DNA from: Oliverpabstia intestinalis
GTDB taxonomy: Bacteria; Bacillota; Clostridia; Lachnospirales; Lachnospiraceae
Direction of reading: 5' to 3'
Assembly: GCF_009696065.1 (NCBI RefSeq)
Contig: NZ_VUMS01000014.1
Coordinates: 33,559-97,558, forward strand
DNA: 64,000 nt
Every line of letters begins with the position of its first letter. Position 1 is the first letter of the stretch. Positions 34,772 through 44,351 of this stretch are shown here, piece by piece. The translations under genes were made by a program, and so were the position numbers. Under the pieces are notes generated by a model. The model searched no databases, was not told the DNA's origin, and saw nothing but the letters and a program-made list of their open reading frames with translations.

Positions 34772-35706
34772 ACTGTTGTTCCTCCCTGTACCGGATCTGT
34801 AAGATGGAAAAATACAGATTCCAGATTATTGTGTTCTCTGCGAAAAGAAGTTACCAGCACCTTTTGCTCCACCAGTTGTCTCAGAAGCTGCGCCTCTTCT
34901 TCCCTGCTTCCGGTAAAAAGAATGGAAATCATATTTTTATCGATTGCTATTCTGGATACCAGTGGGTGCCGGTTCAGCAGGTGAACGGCAGTCTCCAGAT
35001 TCTGATATACCTCGATCAGGATCGGATTAGAACTGTCGATAGATGTCATGATTTCATCGATGGGGCCTTCCAGTACCATTTTCCCCTGATGGATAACTCC
35101 GATATTGCTGCACATATCTGCCAGATCAGACAGAATATGTGAACTGATCAGCACCGTATATCCCTCTTCACACAGACTCCGCAAAACTTCTTTAAAGATC
35201 CTCCTTGCACCCGGGTCCAGTCCGGATGCCGGCTCATCCATCACCAGAAGCTGTGGCCGGTGAATCAGGGCACGGGCAAGACAGAGCCTCTGCTGCATCC
35301 CTCTGGATAATTCATCTACCATACGGTCTTTAATATGAAAGAGCTGTACCCGTTCCAGTACCTCCGAAGCCCTTAAGCGTCCCTCTTTTTCATCGATTCC
35401 ATAGGCAGCCGAATAAAATTCCAGATATTCCATCACCGTCAGATTATCATAGACACCGAAAAAATCCGGCACATAGCCAATCTTGCTTTTTAAGACGCGT
35501 GTCTCCTTTTCTGCCCGGATACCATCGATCCACACTTTTCCTGAAGTCGGCCGCAGTAATCCGGATATGATTCGGATCGTAGTCGTTTTTCCGGCACCGT
35601 TTGGTCCTACAAATCCATACAGCTGTCCATGTCCGATTTCCATATTCAGTCCGTCCAACGCCGTTACGTGAGGATACCTTCTGGTCAGACTTTCAATCTT
35701 AAGCAT
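34768..35706 (-). CDS. ABC transporter ATP-binding protein
   Basis: A 312-residue exporter ATPase. GPNGAGKTTTIRI is Walker A, LSRGMQQRLCLARAL the ABC signature, LLVMDEPASGLDP Walker B, and SSHILSD carries the switch histidine. The last 80 residues form a small C-terminal domain, as in CcmA/NatA-type exporters. It overlaps the upstream membrane-protein gene by 8 bp and the permease by 4 bp, so all three should be made together. Confidence 0.93.
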   Translation of the reverse strand: MLKIESLTRRYPHVTALDGLNMEIGHGQLYGFVGPNGAGKTTTIRIISGLLRPTSGKVWIDGIRAEKETRVLKSKIGYVPDFFGVYDNLTVMEYLEFYSAAYGIDEKEGRLRASEVLERVQLFHIKDRMVDELSRGMQQRLCLARALIHRPQLLVMDEPASGLDPGARRIFKEVLRSLCEEGYTVLISSHILSDLADMCSNIGVIHQGKMVLEGPIDEIMTSIDSSNPILIEVYQNLETAVHLLNRHPLVSRIAIDKNMISILFTGSREEEAQLLRQLVEQKVLVTSFRREHNNLESVFFHLTDPVQGGTTV

Positions 35707-37864
35707 CCGGGTTCACCACCTTTCCTGTGATCTGCAGACAAGGAAGTGTACAGTTTTTATCCGTCACATCCATGTCGTCCGCCACCTGATAGCGAACCCG
35801 CAACGTCCCATCTGGCGACAGATATTTTTCCAGTTCCGTCCTGTCAAACACTTTTTCCCATTTCGAAATCGTCTCATATTCTCCACTGAACCAGCAATAA
35901 AAAGCAACCTGCCCACGAAATGATTCAAAATATTTCGGATCATCATATTCCGGTTTAAAGAATTTTATTCCTGTAATTTCTCCCAGTCCGGAAAGATCAT
36001 AGTCAAGGACTGCATCCTGTCCGTACATCAGATTCGTTCCTGCGGTCGCACTTCCACTTTTCACAGAAGCCAGCACTTCTCCGTTCGGACAGAATATGGT
36101 TCCCTCTTCCTTTTGCCAGCTGATATCCACCGGCATATAAAACTGCGTGATTCCGTCTACTTCATAACCGGAATTCATCTCAAAAGAAGTATCACTGTTG
36201 GAAATCGTTCCGAGGAGGCAGACACCTTCGATTTCTTTCCTTTGTGCATCCCATATCTGCTCCGTCACAGCGTTCACCGCATAATCCGGATACTCTGTAT
36301 CTTTCAGATCCAGATATTTTCTCAGAATCTTTTCCAGGCCTCCATTTCCATAGGAATGGATTTTTTCGGAAAAAGTACCTTCTTCTCCCGGTTCCAGATC
36401 TCCCAGAAATACGATACGGTTCGTGAGTACAAGAATCGCATTCTCGATTCTGTATCCTGTAGGGTTCTTCCATCTGCCTTCGATATGCTCATTGTCCCCG
36501 GATGCATGGATCTGTATTTCTTCTTCCGGTGATACTGCATGATCCCTGTTCAAAAAGAATGCATTGCCTGCAAACACCGGCAGCCTGCTGAATGTCAGTT
36601 TGTAACAGTCTTCTTTTTCATAGATTTCCACTTTATCCGTGATATTTGTATTGACATTTTCTGCACTGTATCCGCTTTCTGAAGACATTGTCAGATGATA
36701 ACTTTTATCCAGATACAGCTGATATGTATTGTTATATGGCGCCTGCACACCCAGCTGCAGCGTTTCTCCCCAGATATGATCCTGCTGGGTATACATCCGT
36801 CTCATGGTAAGAACCGGGGCAGTCAGTCTGGTGCCGGTTCCCAGCAAAGCTACAATACCAAGGAAAAGAACAGAAAGCAGTGTAACTCCTGACCAGAAAT
36901 ATTTTCTTTTTCCCTGTTTTTTCAGGATCAGGTACAGTCCCGGTCCTGCCAGACAGGCATAAAAAAGAATCAGTATAAAATATTTGATCAGACCGGGGCG
37001 TTTTCGTACCGGAATCTGACTGGTGTCATAGCCGGTATATACAACATAGCCCCATTTTTCACTGATCCTGTCAAAAAAAGTTGGTCGTGATTCTCCATTC
37101 AGAAAATTCTCAAATACTTCAAAAAAATCCTGCCCGTCTTCAACAGTAAGCAAGATACCTCCTTCCTGCTGCCAGCGATGGAGTGTCACCCACTGTTCTC
37201 CGGAAATCGCAGCCTCCGGTCCGATCAGCAGTGCATCCAGTTGACCCAGATCTTTCCAGCTGTCCGGAATCTCCGATGCATCCATCTGATAAACAGACAC
37301 AAAAATATCACCCATGCCTTCGGTAGTTTCCGCAGAAATCTGTATCCCGTCAAGCTGTTGCACGTCTTCCGGCTGTGCTCCTATAACTCCGATCAGTGCA
37401 ATGTCCTGGTTTGCAGAAAAGTTCTTACTCAGTGATGCTGTCTGTACTGTTCGGGACCCATCTTTCAGATACGCCTGTACTGTACCATTAGCCCATGGAA
37501 AGGTCAGATAAAACGTTTCCTGCCGTGTTTCCCCTGCAGCGAGTGCTATATTTTTCTTCCATACGCACACTTTGCTTCTGGTATAGTCCATATCATTGCC
37601 GATCATCGTCAGACTCTCTCCCAGATCAGATTCCTGATTGCCGGCAACCGGCACTTCCATCTCCAGCTGTCCTTCAAACGCTTCCCCATGATTTGTCAGT
37701 GTTGCCGTAACCGGCAGGCAGGCAGCACTGTTTCCCGCCTTGCCGTTAAATCCCCAGTTTAATGTTATCTCAATGCCGTTCTCCGGCTCATCTTCTGCCC
37801 ATACCAGGCAGGGCAGCAGCAAGATCAGCAGTACCAGTACTATTCCCCGGATATGTTTTCTCAT
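35699..37864 (-). CDS. Exported membrane protein of unknown function, ABC-linked
   Basis: A 721-residue protein with a signal peptide (MRKHIRGIVLVLLILLLPCL, cleavage near VWAED), a beta-rich extracellular half, a segment resembling a class I amidotransferase-like Rossmann core (LDALLIGPEAAISGEQWVTL, WQQEGGILLTV), and two adjacent membrane helices around residues 305-355 followed by another beta-rich part. I do not recognise a named family. It overlaps the ATPase gene by 8 bp, so it is probably a partner of the exporter that senses or handles cargo outside the membrane. The start at 37864 is preferred over a longer frame because the signal peptide then begins at residue 1. Confidence 0.7.
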   Translation of the reverse strand: MRKHIRGIVLVLLILLLPCLVWAEDEPENGIEITLNWGFNGKAGNSAACLPVTATLTNHGEAFEGQLEMEVPVAGNQESDLGESLTMIGNDMDYTRSKVCVWKKNIALAAGETRQETFYLTFPWANGTVQAYLKDGSRTVQTASLSKNFSANQDIALIGVIGAQPEDVQQLDGIQISAETTEGMGDIFVSVYQMDASEIPDSWKDLGQLDALLIGPEAAISGEQWVTLHRWQQEGGILLTVEDGQDFFEVFENFLNGESRPTFFDRISEKWGYVVYTGYDTSQIPVRKRPGLIKYFILILFYACLAGPGLYLILKKQGKRKYFWSGVTLLSVLFLGIVALLGTGTRLTAPVLTMRRMYTQQDHIWGETLQLGVQAPYNNTYQLYLDKSYHLTMSSESGYSAENVNTNITDKVEIYEKEDCYKLTFSRLPVFAGNAFFLNRDHAVSPEEEIQIHASGDNEHIEGRWKNPTGYRIENAILVLTNRIVFLGDLEPGEEGTFSEKIHSYGNGGLEKILRKYLDLKDTEYPDYAVNAVTEQIWDAQRKEIEGVCLLGTISNSDTSFEMNSGYEVDGITQFYMPVDISWQKEEGTIFCPNGEVLASVKSGSATAGTNLMYGQDAVLDYDLSGLGEITGIKFFKPEYDDPKYFESFRGQVAFYCWFSGEYETISKWEKVFDRTELEKYLSPDGTLRVRYQVADDMDVTDKNCTLPCLQITGKVVNPDA

Positions 37865-38982
37865 GTCTGTCTCTCCTTTTTCTGTTGCAACGGAAGCCAT
37901 ACAGAAAATACCGTTCCGTCAAGATCACTTTTCACCTGTACGTCTCCGCCATGAAGCACTGCGATCTGATGAACGATAGCCAGTCCAAGACCGGTTCCTC
38001 CCGTATTCTGTGAACGCGACTGTTCCACCCGGTAAAACTTCTGAAATAACTTTTCCAGGTCTTCTTTCGGGATCACATACCCATAGTTGATCACCTGTAC
38101 CAGAACATGTTCATGTACCACTTTTGCTGCCACACGGATGATTTTTCCGTCTTTTCCATATTTGACCGCATTATTCAGAAGATTTTCAAAAAGGCGTGCC
38201 AGCAGATTGCCGTCCCCCTCCATGGGAATTCCATGTTCCACGCAGCTGAACTGGGCTTCCAGACCGTTTTTTTCAAAACTTGGCCACGCTTCATCCAACA
38301 GCTGTTCCAGTAGTTTCTGCAGATCCAGTTGTTCCAGATGCAGACTCATCTCCTTATGTTCCATCTTCACAAAGCCAAAAAGTTCGTTCGTCAGCTGTTC
38401 CAGATGCAATGCTTTCCGGTACGCAATATCAAGGTACTGTTGTCTGGTCTGTTCATCCAGATCAGGTCTGCTCTTCACCCAGTCCAGATAACCGATCACC
38501 GATGTCAACGGTGTACGCAGATCGTGAGCCACACTTGTCACCAGATCATTTTTGGTACGTTCCGATTCCCGTTCCCTCTCCATCAGATCCTTTACATGGC
38601 GTTCCATCTGGTTCATATACCTGGCAATTTCTCCGAATTCGTCCAGATTCTCTACGGGAATCTCCTGATCCAGATTTCCGTTTGCAATATCTCGCATGGC
38701 ACGTTCCAGCATCCGCACATAACTCATATATTTGTGGAGCAGGGCGTAAAAAGTAAACAAAAAAGTAAGTGCTCCGCAAACCCCGAGAATCATCAGGCGA
38801 TAACCGGGATACAGCCCGTCCGGCCCCAGCATGGCACTTCGATATCCCATATAACGCAGCTTTCCTGCCACTTTGTAGATCAGAAACGCCATCACAACTT
38901 CCGCGATTCCGGTAGCTGCCAGGCTGATGATCGTATACCATGCGATTCTTCCTTCGAATGTCTGAATCCATCTACTGCTCAA
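37861..38982 (-). CDS. Sensor histidine kinase, VanS type
   Basis: A membrane kinase of about 373 residues. Two hydrophobic segments (about residues 12-40 and 60-85) flank a very short external loop, followed by HAMP, the H-box VAHDLRTPLTSVIGYLDWV, the N-box NLLNNAVKYG and the G-box GGTGLGLAIVHQI. Such short sensors usually detect signals in or near the membrane. The start is uncertain: an ATG at 39036 lacks a spaced ribosome site and overlaps the regulator gene by 65 bp, while TTG at 38982 follows a GGGGGG stretch. The 3' end overlaps the exported protein gene by 4 bp. Confidence 0.88.
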   Translation of the reverse strand: MSSRWIQTFEGRIAWYTIISLAATGIAEVVMAFLIYKVAGKLRYMGYRSAMLGPDGLYPGYRLMILGVCGALTFLFTFYALLHKYMSYVRMLERAMRDIANGNLDQEIPVENLDEFGEIARYMNQMERHVKDLMERERESERTKNDLVTSVAHDLRTPLTSVIGYLDWVKSRPDLDEQTRQQYLDIAYRKALHLEQLTNELFGFVKMEHKEMSLHLEQLDLQKLLEQLLDEAWPSFEKNGLEAQFSCVEHGIPMEGDGNLLARLFENLLNNAVKYGKDGKIIRVAAKVVHEHVLVQVINYGYVIPKEDLEKLFQKFYRVEQSRSQNTGGTGLGLAIVHQIAVLHGGDVQVKSDLDGTVFSVWLPLQQKKERQT

Positions 38983-39676
38983 TTTTATATCCAACCCCCC
39001 AGACTGTCGTAATGATCTTATCGGTTCTGGTATCATCCTTCATCTTGCCACGAAGCCGACGGATATGTACCATAACGGTATTATTGGCCTCATATACCTT
39101 CTCATTCCATACTTTTTCAAAAATCTCATCCGTACTGAATACCCGACCCGGATGAGAAGCCAGAAGATACAGAATGTCAAATTCGATTGGCGTAAGCTTA
39201 ATACTCTCTCCATCCACAAATACCTGATGTGTTTCCTTGATAATAGTCACATGATTCAGACGGATCGTGCTGTCCTCATCCTCTTTCTTTTCATTCGCCG
39301 GATTCAGATCCCGGTAACGCCGAAGCTGTGACTTCACTCTTGCCATCAGCTCCAGAGGGTTGAAAGGTTTTGTCACATAATCATCCGCCCCCGTCGTAAG
39401 CCCCACGATCTTATCTAACTCCTGTGTCTTTGCGCTAACCATGATAATCGGCACGTTATGCTTCTCCCGTATCTTCCTGCACATCTCAAGCCCATCCATC
39501 TTCGGCATCATAATATCCAGCAACACCAGATCAATCTTCTCACGTTCCATAATCGCAAGTCCCTCAAGAGCATCCCCACTCTTAATTACCTGATACCCGT
39601 CACTAATCAGATACAGTTCCAGCAGATCTGCAATTTCCTGCTCATCATCCACAACTAAAATTCTGGTTTCTTCCAT
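38972..39676 (-). CDS. OmpR/PhoB-family response regulator
   Basis: A 234-residue two-domain regulator. The receiver has the acidic pocket VVDDEQE and the phospho-acceptor Asp in LVLLDIMMPKMDG (about residue 53), with the conserved Lys in YVTKPFNPLELMARV. The C-terminal winged helix ends ARRLRGKMKDDTRTDK-like (here VHIRRLRGKMK). VanR is the closest well-known relative. It heads the operon of kinase, exported protein and ABC exporter, so it probably controls them. A GGAGG site precedes the ATG. Confidence 0.94.
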   Translation of the reverse strand: MEETRILVVDDEQEIADLLELYLISDGYQVIKSGDALEGLAIMEREKIDLVLLDIMMPKMDGLEMCRKIREKHNVPIIMVSAKTQELDKIVGLTTGADDYVTKPFNPLELMARVKSQLRRYRDLNPANEKKEDEDSTIRLNHVTIIKETHQVFVDGESIKLTPIEFDILYLLASHPGRVFSTDEIFEKVWNEKVYEANNTVMVHIRRLRGKMKDDTRTDKIITTVWGVGYKIEQ

Positions 39677-40318
39677 CTTATATTTCCTCCATGTCCCCTT
39701 ATGTATTTCTCAGAATCTAACTTTGAAATGTAACTCTTCTACAATTCATCTCACAGGCTCTCTCCTGCCAGACAGTTACTTCCGACTCCTTTTTTCTGTA
39801 CTCCATCGGGCATTCGTTCACCCATTCCCCTACAGTGTACCACCATCCCCTCACCAAAGTCCTTACCAAAAACTTAAAATCTCACAAACCTTTCCCAGAC
39901 AGAACCACCAAACTCCGTCCCCCACCGGCAAGTACCACTGCCAAGAATCAGTTTCTGCCAACGTGATAAAATACGCTTCGCGAATTTTACTCATTATCGC
40001 GGCAGTCGCCAAGTTCTCGTGCAAGCACGGACTTTGGTTCATCACTTGCGTCAAACAAAAACGGAACACTGGATTATTTTAATATGCACTACAACAAACA
40101 GCGGCTGACCTGTGATTCCCTGGGTGAACAACACTTTGTGGGCGCTTAGGGCAAGCTTTGAAATCCGACACTTACGGAGACTTTCGCTTGGGTCAGCTGA
40201 CCCAAGTGAATATAGTCGCAGTTAGTGGCTAGTTCAAAGTTGCCCTGCCCACGTTGTTCACTCAAGGAATCACAGGTCAGCCGCGTCCCCTTAGCCGAAA
40301 CCTATATCTGTATTTTAT
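39677..40318. other. Intergenic region with two repeat elements
   Basis: No gene is supported in these 640 bp. At about 39965-40060 there is a decayed copy of the long repeat (GTGCAAGCACGGACTTTG is recognisable). The second private-arm element occupies 40101-40284. The rest is AT-rich with no recognisable promoter or gene. Confidence 0.7.
40101..40284 (+). repeat. Private-arm inverted element, copy 2 (long core)
   Basis: Arms at 40101-40132 and 40253-40284 are 32 bp inverted copies with two mismatches. The 120 bp core has the same ends as copy 1 (ACTTTGTGGG and AAAGTTGCCCTGCCCAC). Its left part resembles copy 3 and its right part copy 1, and in the middle lies a perfect 20 bp palindrome with halves CTTGGGTCAG and CTGACCCAAG. 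It may be a composite or a nested copy. Confidence 0.85.
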
Positions 40319-41617
40319 TTACTTATTTTTATTCTTGCCGCAAAGATAATCAATAAACTGCTGTGCCGTCCTACCCGACAGTCCACCATGCTGCAATTCC
40401 CACTTATTGGCCTCAAGCAGAAGTTCCTCCTCCGGCATCTCCACCTGATGTCTTTCTGCAAGCGTCTTCACGATATTCTGGAACTGCTTTTTATCCGGCG
40501 CGCAGAAGAAAATCGACACACCAAATCTTGCAACCAGAGACAGTTTCTCCTGAACAGTATCGGAAGAATGCAGATCATCTCTTCTCTCTTCTTTATCCGA
40601 GAATTTCTCCCGAACCAGATGTCTTCGATTAGAGGTCGCATAGATCAGAATATTATCCGGTTTTTTCTCCAGACCACCCTCGATCACAGCCTTCAGATAC
40701 TTATATTCGATTTCAAATTCTTCGAAAGACAGATCATCCATATAGATAATAAACTTGTAATTCCGATTTTTCACCTGTGCGATAATATCATTCAGATCCT
40801 TGAACTGGTGTTTGTACGCCTCTATAATACGGAGTCCCTGATCATAATACTGATTCAGGATACCCTTGATGCTTGAAGATTTTCCTGTACCGGCATCACC
40901 AAACAGCAGGCAGTTATTGGCCGGCCGCCCCTGTACAAATGCCTCTGTATTATCGATCAGTTTTTTCTTGGCAATCTCATAGCCGACCAGGTCGTCCAGA
41001 TGCACATGGGCAATATTGGTAATCGGCACGATCCGGGCAGGAGTCACCGTTCCGTCGATACGGAATGCCTTGTGAAGTCCCAGTTTACCAACACCGAATT
41101 CTTTATAAAACTGTACCATATCATCCATGAATTCTTCCGTGGACTCTGCTTTTGCCAGTTTCTGCGCCAGTGTACAGATCCGGTCACGGATCCGTTTATT
41201 AAAGACCTTGCTGCCTTCATTGATATTCTGATAATCGGTGATCAGACTGCTGTCCACCGACGGATAAATCTTCTCCAGTTCTTTCAGATCAAAATCATAC
41301 AACTGTTTAAAGATTTCAAAATCATGCATCGCGAATGCATTAATAGTGCCTTCCACCGGACCTACGATCTCACAGGCCGTACTGAACGCATTTTCATGAT
41401 TGACCAGCAGATAGGTCAGATAATCATGCCACAGGTTTCCCGCAAACCCGTAGGTTCCTGCCATCTCTACCAGCTGATGAATACATGCAAAATACTCCCC
41501 GTCCTTTCCGTAGAGTACCTTCGGATGAGAGATATCTTCCATCAGCATGGTCATCTTCTCCAGCAATTCTCCCTGTTCAAAATCACGATATAAAATGCAT
41601 TCTCTTATTCCTGTCAT
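40319..41617 (-). CDS. AAA ATPase of the DUF815 family
   Basis: A 432-residue protein. The C-terminal half is an AAA ATPase with FGDAGTGKSSSIKGIL (about residues 238-253), KFIIYMDDLSFEEFE as Walker B and IYATSNRRHLVRE as sensor 1, matching DUF815. The N-terminal 200 residues are helical and of unknown role. The family is widespread in bacteria without an established function. Neighbours (pheA and folC upstream) suggest nothing specific. The C-terminal lid ends SGRTAQQFIDYLCGK. Confidence 0.88.
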   Translation of the reverse strand: MTGIRECILYRDFEQGELLEKMTMLMEDISHPKVLYGKDGEYFACIHQLVEMAGTYGFAGNLWHDYLTYLLVNHENAFSTACEIVGPVEGTINAFAMHDFEIFKQLYDFDLKELEKIYPSVDSSLITDYQNINEGSKVFNKRIRDRICTLAQKLAKAESTEEFMDDMVQFYKEFGVGKLGLHKAFRIDGTVTPARIVPITNIAHVHLDDLVGYEIAKKKLIDNTEAFVQGRPANNCLLFGDAGTGKSSSIKGILNQYYDQGLRIIEAYKHQFKDLNDIIAQVKNRNYKFIIYMDDLSFEEFEIEYKYLKAVIEGGLEKKPDNILIYATSNRRHLVREKFSDKEERRDDLHSSDTVQEKLSLVARFGVSIFFCAPDKKQFQNIVKTLAERHQVEMPEEELLLEANKWELQHGGLSGRTAQQFIDYLCGKNKNK

Positions 41618-41705
41618 TGTTCTTACCTGTCTTTCTTACTTCTCAATATGTAATTACTTATTCCGGCCGTTCCCTGTCTTCGCAGCCGGACAGTTTCATG
41701 TATCA

Positions 41706-42848
41706 TTAATAATTTCCAAGAATCCGCAGATTGTTCACCTCTCTGGAAATACCATACAGCGCATTCTTCACACCGCTGTCACTCAGATTCCCTTCAAAGT
41801 CAACAAAAAAACGATATTCCCACTTTTTCTCCGGAATCGGACGGGACTCGATCTTTGTCATATTCAGATCATTATAGATAAAATGGGACAGTGTGTTATA
41901 CAGACTTCCACTCTCATGTGGAATCTCAAAACATACACTGATTTTTCCTGCTTCTTCCTGATAAATCTCTTCTTTGGATACGATAATAAACCGTGTGGAA
42001 TTCTGCCGACTGGAGAATACATGCGGTTTTAAAATCTGAAGTCCGAAACACTGTGCCGCATATGGGCTGGCAATTGCCGCCTGAGTCAGATCTCCGTCTT
42101 CTTTTACTTTCTTTGCTGCCATTGCGGTGTTCAGATACTCTTCCGCTTTCCATTCCGGATGCTGCTCCAGAAACTTTCTGCACTGAGACAGTGCCTGCGG
42201 ATGAGAATACACGGTCTTGATATCTTCCAGTGTGGCATTTTTCAGACCCATCAGAGCATGATCCACCTGAATGATCTGTTCACCCACGATGCTGTGATGG
42301 TATTCCACCAGAAGATCATAAATATCAGCAACGATACCGGCAGTAGAATTCTCGATTGGCAGTACCGCGTAATCCGCATCTCCGTTTTTAATCGCTTCCA
42401 TGGCATCCCGCCAGGTTTCCACATTGTAATTTTCAATGGATTCCCCGAAAAAGCTATGCATCGCAGTAAAACTGTATGCTCCTTCGACACCCTGAAATAC
42501 TACTTTGGCCTTCTGCATCGGCAAAGAAGAAACTTTCCGGAACGGAATCTTTTCTGCTTTGCCTTTTTCTGCCAGTATCCGGTACTGCAGTTTCCGGCTC
42601 ATCGCCATCATCTGCCGGAACAGCTCGTAGACACCTACACGGTTAAAGGAGTTGGATGCATACTTTTCCAGTGTATTCAGTTTTTCTTTTTCCCGCTGTG
42701 GATCCAGTACTGCTTTATTGTTGGAAATCTTATATTCCGCCACCTCTGCACTCAGCTGCATCCGTTTTTCAAAAAGTTCTACGATTTCTTTATCAATACC
42801 ATCAATCTGATCTCTGATCTCGAGTAAATCCAATACTTTATTATCCAT
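41706..42848 (-). CDS. pheA: Bifunctional chorismate mutase / prephenate dehydratase
   Basis: The 380-residue protein has an AroQ-type chorismate mutase in its first 90 residues (LLEIRDQIDGIDKEIVELFEKR-like helix), then prephenate dehydratase from about residue 110 (FQGVEGAYSFTAM, YAVLPIENSTAGIV, STRFIIVSKE) and a C-terminal ACT domain with the ESRP motif (TKIESRPIPEKKWEY) that binds phenylalanine. It makes phenylpyruvate for phenylalanine synthesis and is probably feedback-inhibited. It lies 11 bp downstream of folC. Confidence 0.96.
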   Translation of the reverse strand: MDNKVLDLLEIRDQIDGIDKEIVELFEKRMQLSAEVAEYKISNNKAVLDPQREKEKLNTLEKYASNSFNRVGVYELFRQMMAMSRKLQYRILAEKGKAEKIPFRKVSSLPMQKAKVVFQGVEGAYSFTAMHSFFGESIENYNVETWRDAMEAIKNGDADYAVLPIENSTAGIVADIYDLLVEYHHSIVGEQIIQVDHALMGLKNATLEDIKTVYSHPQALSQCRKFLEQHPEWKAEEYLNTAMAAKKVKEDGDLTQAAIASPYAAQCFGLQILKPHVFSSRQNSTRFIIVSKEEIYQEEAGKISVCFEIPHESGSLYNTLSHFIYNDLNMTKIESRPIPEKKWEYRFFVDFEGNLSDSGVKNALYGISREVNNLRILGNY

Positions 42849-42859
42849 TTTTTCTTTTC

Positions 42860-44149
42860 CTATTCCAAATTTTCACTTAATTTCGTCAGATCACCGATAA
42901 AAGACAGCGAACCGAATGCCACGATCACATCTTCTTTTCCGGCCAGCTTCATGCCAAGCTGCAGGGCTTCCTCCAGAGAATCTGCCACATATACCTGTTT
43001 CGGTGTCTTATATCTGCAAAGAACCTCTCCCAGCTCTTTGGCGGGAAGTGCCCGGGAATTATCCGGGGTTTCCATCGCAATGATCTCCCTTGCCATCGGT
43101 GCCATTCTTTCTGCAATGGTTTCATACTGTTTGTCCCGAAAAACTCCCATCAGGAAAACAAATTCCCTGTTCGGAAAATACATTCTTAAAGATTCCTGCA
43201 GTTTTCTGGCCGCATCCGGATTATGTGCACCATCTACTACCAGATAAGGGTCTTTTTTCAGAATGGTAAATCGACCATTCCATCGTGCTTTTTCCATACC
43301 ACTTCGGATCTGCTCCCCGGAAATCTGATACCCTGTATCCTGCAGAGCCCGAATACCCGCCAGTGCAAGCACTGCATTTTCCAGCTGATGTGAACCGGCC
43401 AGATGAATGGTATAGGTCTCTTTCTGATAGCGGAATACCATGTGGTCAAGATCTGCTGTTACAAGCTCTGCTTCTGTTTTATCCCCAACATACAGCGGGC
43501 ATCCCAGCTTCTTACTTTCCCGTTCGATGACATCCATCGCCTCTTTTTCCTGTCTGCAGGTGACAACACGGCTGCCGGGTTTGATAATACCGGCTTTCTG
43601 ACCGGCGATTTCTCCCAGCGTATTCCCCAGATACTCCATATGATCCATACTGATGGATGTGATCACCGCCAGTTTTGTATTTCTGATCACATTCGTTGCA
43701 TCTGTCTTTCCGCCCATGCCACACTCCAGCAGGACAAAATCACAGTTCTTTTCCTTATAATATAGAAAAGAAATGGCAGTCTCAATCTCAAAAGGAGACG
43801 GCAGCGGCTTATGCTCTTCTTCCAGTTCCCCGATAGCTTTCACCACAGGATCCATCAGTCGCCCGAAAGCTTCTTCTTCGATATATACTCCGTTGATCTG
43901 GATCCTTTCCCGGTATTCATACAGTGTGGGGGAGATAAATCTGCCGATCCGGTAACCTGCTTCCTGAAGGACTGCTGCCAGATACGCACCAACGCTGCCT
44001 TTCCCATTGGTTCCGGCGATATGGATAAACTGCAGAGTTTCCTGTGGATTCCCCAGTTTTTCCAGCAGGCAGGTAATTGCTTCCAGTCCCATTTCACCGC
44101 CGAACCGATGACTTTCATCTATATATGTTCTTGCTTTTATATAATCCAT
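42860..44149 (-). CDS. folC: Folylpolyglutamate synthase / dihydrofolate synthase
   Basis: A 429-residue Mur-ligase-fold enzyme that adds glutamate to folates. HIAGTNGKGSVGAYLAAVL (about residues 42-60) is the P-loop, LLECGMGGKTDATNVI a conserved substrate block, SMDHMEYLGNT follows, and VDGAHNPDAARKL marks the C-terminal domain. It is upstream of pheA in the same direction. Whether it has one or both activities cannot be decided by eye. Confidence 0.95.
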   Translation of the reverse strand: MDYIKARTYIDESHRFGGEMGLEAITCLLEKLGNPQETLQFIHIAGTNGKGSVGAYLAAVLQEAGYRIGRFISPTLYEYRERIQINGVYIEEEAFGRLMDPVVKAIGELEEEHKPLPSPFEIETAISFLYYKEKNCDFVLLECGMGGKTDATNVIRNTKLAVITSISMDHMEYLGNTLGEIAGQKAGIIKPGSRVVTCRQEKEAMDVIERESKKLGCPLYVGDKTEAELVTADLDHMVFRYQKETYTIHLAGSHQLENAVLALAGIRALQDTGYQISGEQIRSGMEKARWNGRFTILKKDPYLVVDGAHNPDAARKLQESLRMYFPNREFVFLMGVFRDKQYETIAERMAPMAREIIAMETPDNSRALPAKELGEVLCRYKTPKQVYVADSLEEALQLGMKLAGKEDVIVAFGSLSFIGDLTKLSENLE

Positions 44150-44260
44150 AAAATATGGAACCTCCTATTGCGAGTAAACTGTTGTTATTATAGTACAAAC
44201 GACACCATTTGACAAGGAACAGTTATTCCTGAAAATCCGACAAAATCCTTTATTTTTCTC

Positions 44261-44289
44261 TTGCAATCCAAAAGTATTTATTATATGAT
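44261..44289 (+). promoter_or_regulatory. Promoter of pyrBI
   Basis: TTGCAA (44261-44266) and TATGAT (44284-44289) with a 17 bp spacer. The leader to pyrB is about 55 bases and has no obvious terminator or PyrR-type stem. Confidence 0.75.
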
Positions 44290-44351
44290 GTTAGGCAGAG
44301 TAAAAATCGATGGTACTCTTTATAGTTTTATAACATACAAGGAGGTATATG

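Noticed and set aside
39863..40069. A 68-codon minus-strand frame in the 39.7-40.3 kb gap.
   Set aside because: It crosses the decayed long repeat, has no ribosome site and no family pattern.
44290..44348. A PyrR-type attenuator before pyrB.
   Set aside because: The leader is about 55 bases with no anti-terminator or terminator stem.
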